The position numbers and the translations under genes were made by a program. The notes beneath the pieces were generated by a model. That model was not told where the DNA came from. It made no database searches and worked only from the letters and a program-made list of their open reading frames with translations. Below are positions 1 to 8,144 of a DNA stretch of 64,000 bases, piece after piece (the stretch's first letter is position 1; every line of letters starts with the position of its first letter). Source of the stretch: Ideonella margarita. Lineage in GTDB: Bacteria; Pseudomonadota; Gammaproteobacteria; Burkholderiales; Burkholderiaceae_C. The stretch lies in NCBI RefSeq assembly GCF_038066635.1, contig NZ_JBBUTI010000001.1:124001-188000 (forward strand). Direction: 5' to 3'.

Positions 1-2
1 GC

Positions 3-101
3 CAGCACACCCACAGCGTGCTGCGCGAGGCGGGTCTGAGCGACGATCACATCGCCCGCTTGCTGGCCAGTGGTGCGGCGCGCCAGAATCCGGCCCCATG
101 A
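3..101 (+). CDS. CaiB/BaiF-type CoA-transferase, C-terminal fragment
   Basis: Only the last 32 codons are in the window. The reading frame is open from base 3 and ends with TGA at 99-101, which overlaps the ATG of the next gene (ATGA). The residues HTHSVLREAGLSDDHIARL resemble the C-terminal tail of class III CoA-transferases (CaiB/BaiF family), which usually end with a similar H-x-x-x-V-L-x-E-x-G-x-x-x-x-x-I motif. The family moves CoA between carboxylic acids. The 4-base overlap suggests translational coupling to the NUDIX/MBL gene. The family call rests on a short tail and is tentative. Confidence 0.55.
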   Translation, partial: QHTHSVLREAGLSDDHIARLLASGAARQNPAP

Positions 102-1771
102 CCGCCCCCCGAGACTTTCAGCCCGCCCCGCAAGACCTGCAGGGCACCCGCCAGGCCGCCAGCCTGCTGTTGTTGCGCGACAGCCCCGCCGGCCCCGAAG
201 TGCTGATGCTGCGTCGGGCCGAACGGGCGGACGACCTGCGCAGCGGCGTCTGGGTGTTTCCGGGCGGCGTGCTGGACCCGGTGGATGTCCGCCTGCATGC
301 GCGGGTGACGGGCGCGGACGACGCGGCGCTGAGCGAGGACATGGGCCTGGCCGCTGGTGCGCTGGACTACGTGGTGGCCGCCATCCGCGAAAGCTTCGAG
401 GAAGTGGGGGTGCTGCTGGCCGGGCCAGGCGAGGCGGCGCAGCGGGCGGCGCAAGAGCGCGACGGCTGCATCACCGGCGCTGACTTCGAAGCGCTGTGCC
501 AGCGTCACGACCTGCAGTTGCAAGGCGATGCGCTGGTTTATTACAGCCATTGGCTGACCCCGCCCGGCATTCCCAAACGTTTCGATACGCGGTTCTTTGT
601 GGCCCGCATGCCCGGTGGTCAGGCGGCAGTGGCTGACCGGGGCGAAGCCCAGGAGGTAGCCTGGTTCACGCCGGCCGCCGCGCTGGAGTCCGAGTTGAAA
701 TTGCTGCCGGTCACGCGCCGCACGCTGATGGACCTGGCCCGCGCGCCCGATGTGGACAGCGTGCTCGACCTGGCCCGGCGCCAGCCGCCCGAGCGTTGCA
801 TGATGCCGCGCTTAGGGCTGGGGCCGAAGGGTGTGCGCCCGGTGCTGCCCGATGAATGGGCCTGGGCTGAAATCGGCCGGCTGGACCCGACTGGCCAAGG
901 CGATGTGGCGCTGGATTTGCAGCCGCTGCGCGCCGTGCCCTTGTCGCCCCGGGTGACGCGCCTGACCTGCGCCAATGGCTCGGTGATGACCGGCCCCGGC
1001 ACCAATACCTACCTCGTGCGCTCTCCGGGCAGCATGGAGGTGGCCGTGATCGACCCCGGCCCCGATGACGCCCACACCGAGGCCCACCTGCAAGCCGTGC
1101 TGGCCGCAGCCGCGCCGGGGCGCATCACCCGCATCTTTGTCACCCACACCCACAAAGACCATTCACCCGCGGCGCAGCGGCTGCGTGCGCTGACCGGCGC
1201 GCCGGTGATTGGCCGGGTGGCTGATCACCCCGAGTGGCAGGACGCCACGATGCAGCCCGACCACGTTCCGGCCAACGGCGAATGGTTCGAGCTTGGGCCG
1301 GATGCGCACCTGCAGGCCGTGGCCACGCCCGGCCATGCGTCCAACCACGTCTGCTGGCTGCTGCCGCAAGAGCAGTTGCTGTTCACCGGCGACCATGTGA
1401 TGCAGGGCTCGACGGTGGTGATCAACCCGCCCGACGGCGACATGGGGGCGTATTTCCGGTCGCTGGAAGCGATGCTGGCGCTGGACCTGGATTGGCTGGC
1501 GCCGGGGCATGGCTTCCTGATGCCTGAGCCGCATGCCGAAGTGCACCGCCTGCTGGCCCACCGGCGGGTGCGCGAAGCCAAGGTGATGGCCGCGCTGGCC
1601 GCCATCGGCCCGGCGACCGCCGAACAACTGGTGCCCGAGGTGTATGGCGACGTGCCGGTGGCCCGCCACGCCCTGGCTGCCCGTTCATTGACCGCGCACC
1701 TGCTGAAGCTGGCGGCGGAAGGGCGTGCTGTGCGTGGCGACGCCGAGGCCATCTGGCAGGTGGTGGCCTGA
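98..1771 (+). CDS. NUDIX hydrolase / metallo-beta-lactamase-fold fusion protein
   Basis: 557 aa with two enzyme domains. The N-terminal half is NUDIX: FPGGVLD at 54-60 and RESFEEVG at 97-104. The Nudix box is split by an insertion of about 35 residues, as in NUDT7/NUDT19-type CoA-diphosphate hydrolases. The C-terminal half is a metallo-beta-lactamase (glyoxalase II/LACTB2-like) fold with the metal motif THTHKDH at 349-355, a later GHASNH, and a winged-helix-like tail. Expected chemistry is diphosphate cleavage (perhaps an acyl-CoA) plus hydrolysis of a thioester or phosphoester. It follows a CoA-transferase gene with a 4-base overlap, which fits CoA thioester metabolism. The substrate is unknown. 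No signal peptide, so cytoplasmic. Confidence 0.85.
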   Translation: MTAPRDFQPAPQDLQGTRQAASLLLLRDSPAGPEVLMLRRAERADDLRSGVWVFPGGVLDPVDVRLHARVTGADDAALSEDMGLAAGALDYVVAAIRESFEEVGVLLAGPGEAAQRAAQERDGCITGADFEALCQRHDLQLQGDALVYYSHWLTPPGIPKRFDTRFFVARMPGGQAAVADRGEAQEVAWFTPAAALESELKLLPVTRRTLMDLARAPDVDSVLDLARRQPPERCMMPRLGLGPKGVRPVLPDEWAWAEIGRLDPTGQGDVALDLQPLRAVPLSPRVTRLTCANGSVMTGPGTNTYLVRSPGSMEVAVIDPGPDDAHTEAHLQAVLAAAAPGRITRIFVTHTHKDHSPAAQRLRALTGAPVIGRVADHPEWQDATMQPDHVPANGEWFELGPDAHLQAVATPGHASNHVCWLLPQEQLLFTGDHVMQGSTVVINPPDGDMGAYFRSLEAMLALDLDWLAPGHGFLMPEPHAEVHRLLAHRRVREAKVMAALAAIGPATAEQLVPEVYGDVPVARHALAARSLTAHLLKLAAEGRAVRGDAEAIWQVVA

Positions 1772-1833
1772 CGGGCAGCACCCGCGCGGATGACCGCGGA
1801 TGGCGCCGCTGCCGCCGTGCAGCGTTCTTGGGG

Positions 1834-1861
1834 CTTGAAAGCCCGGCGCCCATCCCCATGT
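1834..1861 (+). promoter_or_regulatory. sigma-32 (RpoH) heat-shock promoter of htpG
   Basis: CTTGAAA at 1834-1840 and CCCCATGT at 1854-1861 are separated by 13 bases. This matches the sigma-32 consensus CTTGAAA-N13..15-CCCCATnT at every specified base. It lies about 80 bases before the htpG start at 1941. It also argues against an in-frame ATG at 1860 as the start, because that codon is inside the -10 element. Confidence 0.85.
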
Positions 1862-1940
1862 GCACCGCTGGCCGCCCGGGAAAGCCGGGCGCGCGACTTC
1901 ATCAAAACCCATAAACAGAGTCCTGACTCCTCGTCCCATC

Positions 1941-3821
1941 ATGAGCAAACAGACCCATTCCTTCCAAGCCGAGGTCAAGCAGATCCTGCACCTCGTCACG
2001 CACTCGCTGTATTCGAACCGCGAGATCTTCCTGCGCGAGCTCGTCTCGAACGCGTCCGACGCCTGCGACAAGCTGCGCTTCGAGGCGCTCGACAACGCCG
2101 CCCTGCTGGAAGACGCCCCCGAGCTGGCCGTGCGCGTGCTGTTCGACGCCGACGCGAAGACCATCACCATCCGCGACAACGGCATCGGCATGAGCGCCGA
2201 CGAAGCCGCTGCGCACCTTGGCACCATCGCCAAGAGCGGCACGCGCGAGTTCATGTCCAAGCTGGACGGCGACCAGAAGAAGGACGCCAACCTGATCGGC
2301 CAGTTCGGCGTGGGCTTCTACTCCGGCTTCATCGTCGCCGACCGCATCACGGTCGAAACCCGCCGCGCCGGCCTGCCGGCGGAGCAGGGTGTGCGCTGGT
2401 CGAGCGAAGGCACGGGTGAATACGACCTCGAAACCATCGAACGCACCCAGCGCGGCACCGACGTCATCCTGCACCTGCGCGAAGACGCCGCCGAATACCT
2501 GTCGACCTGGAAGCTGAAGTCCATCATCAGCAAGTACAGCGACCACATCTCGCTGCCCGTGCTGATGCAGAAGGACGAGTGGGACGCGGAAGCTGGCGCC
2601 CAGATCAAGACCGACGAGTGGGAGCCGGTGAACAAGGCTGCGGCCCTGTGGGCGCGCAGCAAGAGCGACGTGACCGACGCCGAGTACCAGGAGTTCTACA
2701 AGCAGATCAGCTACGACAGTCAGGCGCCGCTGGCCTACACCCACAACCGGGTGGAAGGCCGCACCGAGTACACCCAGCTGCTCTACATCCCCACCAAGGC
2801 ACCGTTCGATTTGTGGAACCGCGACAAGCGCGGTGGCGTGAAGCTGTACGTCAAGCGCGTGTTCATCATGGACGATGCCGAGACGCTGCTGCCGGTGTAC
2901 CTGCGCTTCGTCAAGGGCGTGATCGACTCGGCCGACCTGCCGCTGAACGTGAGCCGCGAGCTGCTGCAGGAGAGCCGCGACGTGAAGGCGATCCGCGAAG
3001 GCTCGACCAAGCGCGTGCTGTCGATGCTCGAAGCCCTGGCTGACAGCGACAGCGCCGAGGACAAGGCCAAGTACCAGAGCTTCTGGAACGAGTTCGGCGC
3101 CGTGCTCAAGGAAGGCATCGGCGAGGACATGGCCAACGCCGAGCGTCTGGCCAAGCTGTACCGCTTTGCCTCCACCCACGCGGACGAGGGCGTGAGCCTG
3201 GCTGATTACGTGTCGCGCATGAAGGAAGGCCAGGACACGATCTACGTGATCACGGCCGACACCCTGACGGCCGCGAAGAACAGCCCGCAGCTCGAGATCT
3301 TCCGCAAGAAGGGCCTCGAAGTGCTGCTGCTCACCGACCGCGTCGACGAGTGGCTGCTCTCGCACCTGCATGAGTTTGAAGGCCACTCGCTGCAAAGCGT
3401 CGCCAAGGGCGGCGTGGACCTGAGCAAGCTGCAGGACGACGAGGAAAAGAAGAAGGCCGAGGAAGCCGCCGAGACCTTCAAGCCGGTGCTGGAACGCCTG
3501 AAGGAAAGCCTGAAGAGCCGCGTCAAGGACGTGCGCGTGACGACCCGTCTGGTGGATTCACCGGCCTGCGTGGTGGTGGAAGAAGGCGACATGAGCGCCC
3601 ACCTGGCGCGTCTGCTGAAGCAGGCCGGCCAGGAAGCGCCGTCGTCATTGCCGGTGCTGGAAGTGAACCCGGATCATGCGCTGGTGAAGAAGCTGGCCGA
3701 TGACCCGCGGTTTGACGACCTGGCGCAGATCCTGTTCGACCAGGCCTTGCTGGCCGACGGCGCCCAGCTGGACGACCCGGCCGCCTATGTGCAGCGCGTG
3801 ACGCGCTTGCTGGCGGCCTGA
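1941..3821 (+). CDS. htpG: Molecular chaperone HtpG (Hsp90)
   Basis: 626 aa, close to the family length. Cytoplasmic Hsp90 ATPase that remodels client proteins under heat stress. The start chosen gives the canonical N-terminus MSKQTHSFQAEVKQ; an upstream in-frame ATG (1860) is inside the promoter. The GHKL ATPase motifs are intact: E33 and N37 in the first helix, DNGIGM at 79-84 and GVGFYSG at 123-129. The middle and C-terminal dimerisation domains follow to the stop. It is preceded by an excellent sigma-32 promoter and followed by a hairpin with a TTCG loop shared with the convergent srkA gene, so it is a single-gene heat-shock unit. Confidence 0.97.
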   Translation: MSKQTHSFQAEVKQILHLVTHSLYSNREIFLRELVSNASDACDKLRFEALDNAALLEDAPELAVRVLFDADAKTITIRDNGIGMSADEAAAHLGTIAKSGTREFMSKLDGDQKKDANLIGQFGVGFYSGFIVADRITVETRRAGLPAEQGVRWSSEGTGEYDLETIERTQRGTDVILHLREDAAEYLSTWKLKSIISKYSDHISLPVLMQKDEWDAEAGAQIKTDEWEPVNKAAALWARSKSDVTDAEYQEFYKQISYDSQAPLAYTHNRVEGRTEYTQLLYIPTKAPFDLWNRDKRGGVKLYVKRVFIMDDAETLLPVYLRFVKGVIDSADLPLNVSRELLQESRDVKAIREGSTKRVLSMLEALADSDSAEDKAKYQSFWNEFGAVLKEGIGEDMANAERLAKLYRFASTHADEGVSLADYVSRMKEGQDTIYVITADTLTAAKNSPQLEIFRKKGLEVLLLTDRVDEWLLSHLHEFEGHSLQSVAKGGVDLSKLQDDEEKKKAEEAAETFKPVLERLKESLKSRVKDVRVTTRLVDSPACVVVEEGDMSAHLARLLKQAGQEAPSSLPVLEVNPDHALVKKLADDPRFDDLAQILFDQALLADGAQLDDPAAYVQRVTRLLAA

Positions 3822-3833
3822 GCTTGAGCCGGC

Positions 3834-3853
3834 GCTGAGCCTTCGGGCTCAGC
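3834..3853. terminator. Bidirectional hairpin between htpG and srkA
   Basis: GCTGAGCC-TTCG-GGCTCAGC forms a perfect 8-bp stem with a stable tetraloop between the convergent stop codons. The 3' arm covers the srkA stop codon (3849-3851). There is no clear U-run on either side, so termination efficiency is uncertain. Confidence 0.6.
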
Positions 3854-4898
3854 CGAGCAGGTCGCGCATGCGCTCGACCTGCTCGTTCAATTCGGTGGCC
3901 TGCTGTTGCCAGTAGCTCGGGCTGTCGAACCACGGAAAGCCGATCGGGAACGCCGGGTCTGACCAGCGCTCGGCGATCCAGGCGCTGTGGTGAATCATCC
4001 GCAGCGTGCGCAGCGGCTCTATCAGCAGCAGCTCCCGGTCGTCGAAGGGCGTGAAGTCGCGGTAGCCGTCGAGCAGATGGTGCAGCGCGGCGTCGGTGGC
4101 CTCGCGTTCACCGGGCAGCAGCATCCACAGGTCTTGCACGGCCGGGCCGGTGCAGCAGTCGTCAAAGTCGACGAGGTTCGGGCCGCTGTGCTGGCCTTCG
4201 TCGCGCCACAGCAGGTTGCCGGGGTGGCAGTCGCCGTGCAGGCGCAAGGTGCGCACGCCATCAAGGCGGGTGGTCAGCTGATCGATCAGTTCGAGGGCCT
4301 GGGCACTGGCGCGCAGCCAGCTGCCTTCGGTGTCCGGGTGCACGGTGCCACTGTCCAGCAGCCGTTGTCGGGCCGCGTGGCCGTAGGTCTGGCTGTTCAG
4401 CGTGCGCCGGTGCTCGAAGCGGCTGCGCCGGCCCACCGCATGCACGCGGCCGAGGAGGCGGCCCAGGCGCGCCAGCGTTTCCGGGTGTTCCAGCTCCGGG
4501 GCATGGCCCACGCGGCGCTCGGTCACGGCAAGGCGGAAGGTGCCGCCGTCCGGGGTGGTGAAGCGCCCCAGCTTGGGCGTGCACAGCACCAGGTCGGGCG
4601 TGCGCGGCTGCAGGGTCAGTGGCGTGACCACCGGCAGATCGGCTTCGGCCAGCTCAGCGGTCAGGGCATGTTCCTCGGCGATCTGGGCGTCGGTCCAGCG
4701 ATTCGGCCGATAGAACTTGGCGACGACGGCGCTGCCGTCTTCCAGGTGCGCCATCCACACCCGGTTCTCGTAGGAGTTCAGCTGCAGCAGCCGCCCGTCG
4801 GCGTCAAAGCCGGCGGCGTAGAGCGCTTCGAGCACCGCCTGAGGATCGAGGCTGGCGTAGGGCGCCAGGGTGGGAGCGTGGTCAGATGCGGTGGGCAT
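3849..4898 (-). CDS. srkA: Stress response Ser/Thr kinase SrkA (YihE/RdoA family)
   Basis: 349 aa (E. coli SrkA is 328). A cytoplasmic kinase of the choline-kinase-like fold, known in E. coli to counteract Cpx- and ROS-linked cell death. The ATP-binding lysine is probably K61 (VVAKFYRP). The catalytic loop is HGDCHPGN at 221-228, followed by the metal-binding DFDD at 244-247. The N-terminal SYENRVW segment is typical of the family. It is convergent with htpG, so both stress genes lie together. The start is an ATG with a weak AGGA upstream. Confidence 0.9.
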   Translation of the reverse strand: MPTASDHAPTLAPYASLDPQAVLEALYAAGFDADGRLLQLNSYENRVWMAHLEDGSAVVAKFYRPNRWTDAQIAEEHALTAELAEADLPVVTPLTLQPRTPDLVLCTPKLGRFTTPDGGTFRLAVTERRVGHAPELEHPETLARLGRLLGRVHAVGRRSRFEHRRTLNSQTYGHAARQRLLDSGTVHPDTEGSWLRASAQALELIDQLTTRLDGVRTLRLHGDCHPGNLLWRDEGQHSGPNLVDFDDCCTGPAVQDLWMLLPGEREATDAALHHLLDGYRDFTPFDDRELLLIEPLRTLRMIHHSAWIAERWSDPAFPIGFPWFDSPSYWQQQATELNEQVERMRDLLG

Positions 4899-4921
4899 CG
4901 CCGCATCCTACGCGAGCAGGC

Positions 4922-5593
4922 TCACTCGATCGTGGTCTGCCGGGTCTTGCCGATGCCGGCCTTCACTTCCGAGAAGAAGTGCAGCAGCAGGTCCATGCGC
5001 TGTGCGTGGCTCTTCATCTGGTAGTCCAGCTCGGCGGCCTGCACTTCCACCATCTCCTCGACATGCGAGGCGAACGATTCAGGCGGCAGCTTCAGGCGGG
5101 CTTCCGACTCGCTGCCGTCGCGCACCACCTCGGCCCCCGACTTGCGGGCGATCTTCAGCATGGCGGTGTTTTCGCTCAGCGCGTGAATGATCATCGTGTC
5201 GACATTGCGGTTGCGGGCGTGCAGCACGGCATGGTCAAACAGGCGGCGGCCATAGCCGCGAGCGCGGGCCTTGGGCAGCACGGACACACCGAACTCGGCA
5301 GCCGCCGGCTCGTTGGGCAGCTCGGGCAGGTAAGCCAGGTGAGCCATGGCGATGAGCTCGAGCTTGCGGTTGAACACGCCAAAGACCTCGTCGCGGCGGA
5401 AGTCCAGCAGATCGACATAGCGGCCGATCTGGGCGTCGTTCGCTGCGTAGCCGAAGCGCAGATAACGGTCTTGCGGCTCCATGGCCAGCAGGTGCGTCAG
5501 CACACGCGGGCGGTGGCGCTCGGACAGCGAGCGGATCGGGATCCAGCGAAAGGAAGCAGGGTTGGCAACAGGCGTCACACCGGATTCGTCCAT
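4922..5593 (-). CDS. GNAT family N-acetyltransferase
   Basis: 223 aa. The acetyl-CoA pyrophosphate loop (motif A) is visible as SVLPKARARGYGRRLF, with the R-A-R-G-Y-G signature at 110-115, preceded by a beta strand (AAAEFGVSV). The ENTAMLKIARKSGAEV stretch at about 141-156 is the typical motif B region, where acetyl-CoA transferases place a helix and an N or Y. The C-terminal about 50 residues are a charged helical extension. The acceptor substrate cannot be told. It has its own GGAG site before the ATG and probably forms a unit with srkA downstream, 23 bases away. Confidence 0.85.
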   Translation of the reverse strand: MDESGVTPVANPASFRWIPIRSLSERHRPRVLTHLLAMEPQDRYLRFGYAANDAQIGRYVDLLDFRRDEVFGVFNRKLELIAMAHLAYLPELPNEPAAAEFGVSVLPKARARGYGRRLFDHAVLHARNRNVDTMIIHALSENTAMLKIARKSGAEVVRDGSESEARLKLPPESFASHVEEMVEVQAAELDYQMKSHAQRMDLLLHFFSEVKAGIGKTRQTTIE

Positions 5594-5950
5594 CGGGACA
5601 CTCCAGGAACTAAGGGATTACCCGCAATGTACACGGCCCGTCTGGAGAGCGGTACCCAGAAGCCTGATGCGGCTGAGGCAGAATTCGCAGTGGACACAAA
5701 AGTTTTCTGCGATATACTCGCGGGCTTTCCCGCAATCGGCGGGGAGAGCGGGCCATTGTCGTGGCCATGTTCAGGGCAGTTGACTGACATGGCACGGCAC
5801 CGGCGCCCGGTGTGACCTGAGAGGCCGCCGGTTGATGTGTTTTTCGAGAGTCAAAACTCTTCGGGCAGCGCACCAACCCCTCCAAAAGCGGTTCCGATGG
5901 CACTCGGCCAGCCGCTCATACAGCCGTAATTCTCATACAGAGACCATCTC
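5594..5950 (+). other. Intergenic region and long 5' leader upstream of rplM
   Basis: This 357-base gap holds the promoter at 5691-5718 and a leader of about 225 bases. Visible structure in the leader includes a perfect hairpin CACCGG-CGC-CCGGTG at 5798-5812 and a G/C-rich segment just after the start site (5718-5760). No small ORF with a convincing ribosome site was seen. A leader this long before ribosomal protein genes could carry an autoregulatory fold, but no described leader motif is recognised. Confidence 0.4.
5691..5718 (+). promoter_or_regulatory. Strong sigma-70-type promoter of rplM-rpsI
   Basis: TGGACA at 5691-5696 (one mismatch to TTGACA), a 16-base spacer, and TATACT at 5713-5718 (one mismatch to TATAAT). 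It is the best promoter-like match in the 357-base gap before rplM. It implies a transcript start near 5725 and a leader of about 225 bases. Confidence 0.65.
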
Positions 5951-6379
5951 ATGAAGACCTTCAGCGCCAAACCGGCCGAGGTGACGCACGAGTGGCTTGT
6001 GATTGACGCCACCGACAAGGTGCTCGGACGTGTTGCCAGCGAAGTGGCACTCCGTTTGCGCGGCAAGCACAAGGCCATTTACACGCCTCACGTGGACACC
6101 GGTGATTTCATCATCATCCTGAACGCCGACAAGATCCGCGTCACTGGCAACAAGGCCAATGACAAGGTGTACTACCGTCACTCGGGTTTCCCGGGCGGTA
6201 TCTACGGCACCAAGTTCAAGGACATGCAAGCCAAGCACCCGGGCCGCGCCCTGGAAAAGGCCGTCAAGGGCATGCTGCCCAAGGGCCCGCTCGGCTACGC
6301 CATGATCAAGAAGCTGAAGGTGTATGCGGGCGACACGCATCCGCACGCCGCCCAGCAGCCCAAGGCGCTGGAAATCTAA
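5951..6379 (+). CDS. rplM: 50S ribosomal protein L13
   Basis: 142 aa, the standard length. Large-subunit protein that binds 23S rRNA early in assembly. The typical N-terminus MKTFSAKPAEVTHEW is present, as are the family segments DKVLGRVASEVALRLRGK and YYRHSGFPGG. The end PHAAQQPKALEI is also typical of proteobacterial L13. It is first in the rplM-rpsI operon; rpsI starts 9 bases after its stop. Confidence 0.98.
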   Translation: MKTFSAKPAEVTHEWLVIDATDKVLGRVASEVALRLRGKHKAIYTPHVDTGDFIIILNADKIRVTGNKANDKVYYRHSGFPGGIYGTKFKDMQAKHPGRALEKAVKGMLPKGPLGYAMIKKLKVYAGDTHPHAAQQPKALEI

Positions 6380-6388
6380 GGAGCGGTG

Positions 6389-6781
6389 ATGATCGGTAAT
6401 TGGAACTACGGCACTGGCCGTCGCAAGTCGTCCGTCGCACGTGTCTTCATGAAGAAGGGCACCGGCCTGATCACCGTCAACGGCAAGACCGTGGACGAGT
6501 ACTTCGGCCGTCAAACCTCGATCATGATCGTCAAGCAGCCTCTGCTGCTGACGGCCAACGGCGAAACCTTCGACATCAAGATCAACGTGCATGGCGGTGG
6601 TGAGTCCGGCCAGGCAGGTGCAGCCCGTCACGGCATCACCCGCGCACTGATCGACTACGATGCAGCCCTGAAGCCCGAACTGAGCCACGCCGGCTTCGTC
6701 ACGCGTGATGCGCGTGAAGTCGAGCGTAAGAAGGTCGGCTTCCACGGTGCACGTCGCCGCAAGCAGTTCAGCAAGCGCTGA
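6389..6781 (+). CDS. rpsI: 30S ribosomal protein S9
   Basis: 130 aa. Small-subunit protein whose basic C-terminal tail (RRRKQFSKR) reaches the P-site tRNA. The start chosen is ATG 6389: AAGGAG at 6378-6383 is 5 bases from it but only 2 from an in-frame GTG at 6386, and the resulting MIGNWNYGTGRRKSS is the usual betaproteobacterial N-terminus. It is cotranscribed with rplM and ended by the terminator at 6814-6836. Confidence 0.97.
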   Translation: MIGNWNYGTGRRKSSVARVFMKKGTGLITVNGKTVDEYFGRQTSIMIVKQPLLLTANGETFDIKINVHGGGESGQAGAARHGITRALIDYDAALKPELSHAGFVTRDAREVERKKVGFHGARRRKQFSKR

Positions 6782-6813
6782 TACCGCGAAGCACCTTCGT
6801 GGTGTTTCATCTC

Positions 6814-6840
6814 AAAGGCCGCCCTATGCGGCCTTTGTCG
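6814..6840 (+). terminator. Rho-independent terminator of rplM-rpsI
   Basis: AAAGGCCGC (6814-6822), loop CCTAT, GCGGCCTTT (6828-6836) gives a perfect 9-bp stem followed by a T-rich stretch (GTCGTCTTT). Confidence 0.85.
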
Positions 6841-6880
6841 TCTTTGGCCCCCGGTTTCAACCAGACACGGAGCGTTGCTG

Positions 6881-7597
6881 ATGCGTTGGAAGTTGTTGCG
6901 CCGTCGCCTGTCCGTCAGTGCGCCGCGCATGATCGTCCGCAGTCACCTGCCGTGGCCCCTGCGTTGGGCCGTGGCGGCGGTCGCATTCGGTTTTTCTGCG
7001 GCGCTGGCCTTGTGGGCGTTCGAGTTCGGCAAGGACATTGCCGGCCTGGACCGGGGTGCCAAGGACGAGCTCAGCCGCCTGCGCAACGAGGCGGCCGAGC
7101 TGCGCGATGCCCGCGACAAGGCGCAGTCCATCGCCAACACCGCTGAAAGCCTGCTCAAGACCGAGCGGGTGGCGCAGGAGCGCCTGGCTGCGCAGTTGCG
7201 CCAGGCCGAATCCGACAACCTGACCCTGAAGGCCGACCTCGGCTTCTTTGAGCGGCTGTTGCCGGCCGCGGGTGCCGTTGAAGGCGCGCTGGTCTTGCGC
7301 GGTTTCCAGATCGAGCCCGACGGTGCCGGTTCCTGGAAGTACCAGTTGCTGGCCATGCAGAGTGGCAAGGCGAGCGGCGTGTTCAACGGCCGCTATGACG
7401 TCACGCTGTCGGGCACCTTGGACGGCAAGCCCTGGGCGATGAGCTTGCCGGCTGGCATGCAAACTTTGCAAGTGAAGCAATATGCAAGGGTGGAAGGACG
7501 CATCGCCGTGCCGGCATCGGCCGTGGTAAAAACCGCGCAGCTCAAGGTGGTTGATGCCAGTGGCGCCGTGCGTGCCAGCCAGACCACCCGACTGTGA
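6881..7597 (+). CDS. Membrane-anchored coiled-coil protein (DUF6776-like)
   Basis: 238 aa from ATG 6881 (GGAG 8 bases upstream). The basic N-terminus is followed by one transmembrane helix at about residues 28-47 (AVAAVAFGFSAALALWAF). A charged coiled coil follows at about 55-120 (repeats of Glu/Arg/Leu/Ala), then a beta-rich C-terminal domain of about 110 residues. Topology is probably N-in with the coiled coil and globular domain in the periplasm. It sits between rpsI and a bactofilin gene, a neighbourhood kept in Burkholderiales. From memory this matches the DUF6776 family. A role in envelope or cell-shape structures with the bactofilin is inference. Confidence 0.6.
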   Translation: MRWKLLRRRLSVSAPRMIVRSHLPWPLRWAVAAVAFGFSAALALWAFEFGKDIAGLDRGAKDELSRLRNEAAELRDARDKAQSIANTAESLLKTERVAQERLAAQLRQAESDNLTLKADLGFFERLLPAAGAVEGALVLRGFQIEPDGAGSWKYQLLAMQSGKASGVFNGRYDVTLSGTLDGKPWAMSLPAGMQTLQVKQYARVEGRIAVPASAVVKTAQLKVVDASGAVRASQTTRL

Positions 7598-7704
7598 CGG
7601 CGCACGGGGTTGGATGCCCTGACGCGCTGCCCTGACAACTCGATTGGGACAATGGCTGATGCGCCCGCTACAAAGCAGGCCACGGCTGCTGTGGAGAACA
7701 TCAC

Positions 7705-8127
7705 ATGTGGTTCAGCAAGAAGAAGCAACCCCCGATTCGCAGCCTGATTGGCGAAGGCACCGCGGTGCACGGCGAACTCCGGTTCACCGACGGTCTGCGC
7801 ATTGACGGCGAAGTGCACGGCGACGTGATCGCCGAAAGTGGCACTGGCAGCCTGCTCGTGATCAGCGAAAATGCCCGTGTGGTGGGCAAGGTGATCGCGG
7901 GTCATGTGATCATCAACGGTACTGTTACCGGCCCGGTCATGTCCAATGAGCTGCTGGAGCTTCAGCCCAAGGCTCGCATCGTGGGTGATGTCACCTATGA
8001 ATCGCTGGAAATGCACCAAGGCGCCACCATTGATGGCGGCCTGCAGCACCGTGCGGCTGGCACCAAGCTGTTGATTGAAGAAGACAAGCAGCCACCGCTG
8101 AAGCTGGCTGCTTCCAACGAATCCTGA
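7705..8127 (+). CDS. Bactofilin (polymer-forming cytoskeletal protein)
   Basis: 140 aa. Bactofilins self-assemble into nucleotide-independent filaments from a right-handed beta-helix. Regular short repeats are seen through the middle: GLRIDGEVHGDVIAES, SLLVISENARVVGKVIAG, VIINGTVTGPV, ARIVGDVTYESLEM. The N-terminal MWFSKKKQPP is the short membrane-targeting or flexible segment common in the family. GGAG lies 8 bases before the ATG. It stands between a membrane coiled-coil protein and the peptidoglycan genes anmK and M23, which fits the known link of bactofilins with M23 hydrolases and cell shape. Confidence 0.9.
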   Translation: MWFSKKKQPPIRSLIGEGTAVHGELRFTDGLRIDGEVHGDVIAESGTGSLLVISENARVVGKVIAGHVIINGTVTGPVMSNELLELQPKARIVGDVTYESLEMHQGATIDGGLQHRAAGTKLLIEEDKQPPLKLAASNES

Positions 8128-8144
8128 TTTTCCGAAAGGTCACC

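Noticed and set aside
1860..1940. Earlier in-frame start for htpG at ATG 1860
   Set aside because: The ATG lies within the sigma-32 -10 element and before the predicted transcript start; ATG 1941 gives the conserved N-terminus.
1902..3395. Long open frame antisense to htpG
   Set aside because: It mirrors a real gene in a GC-rich genome; no ribosome site or recognisable product.
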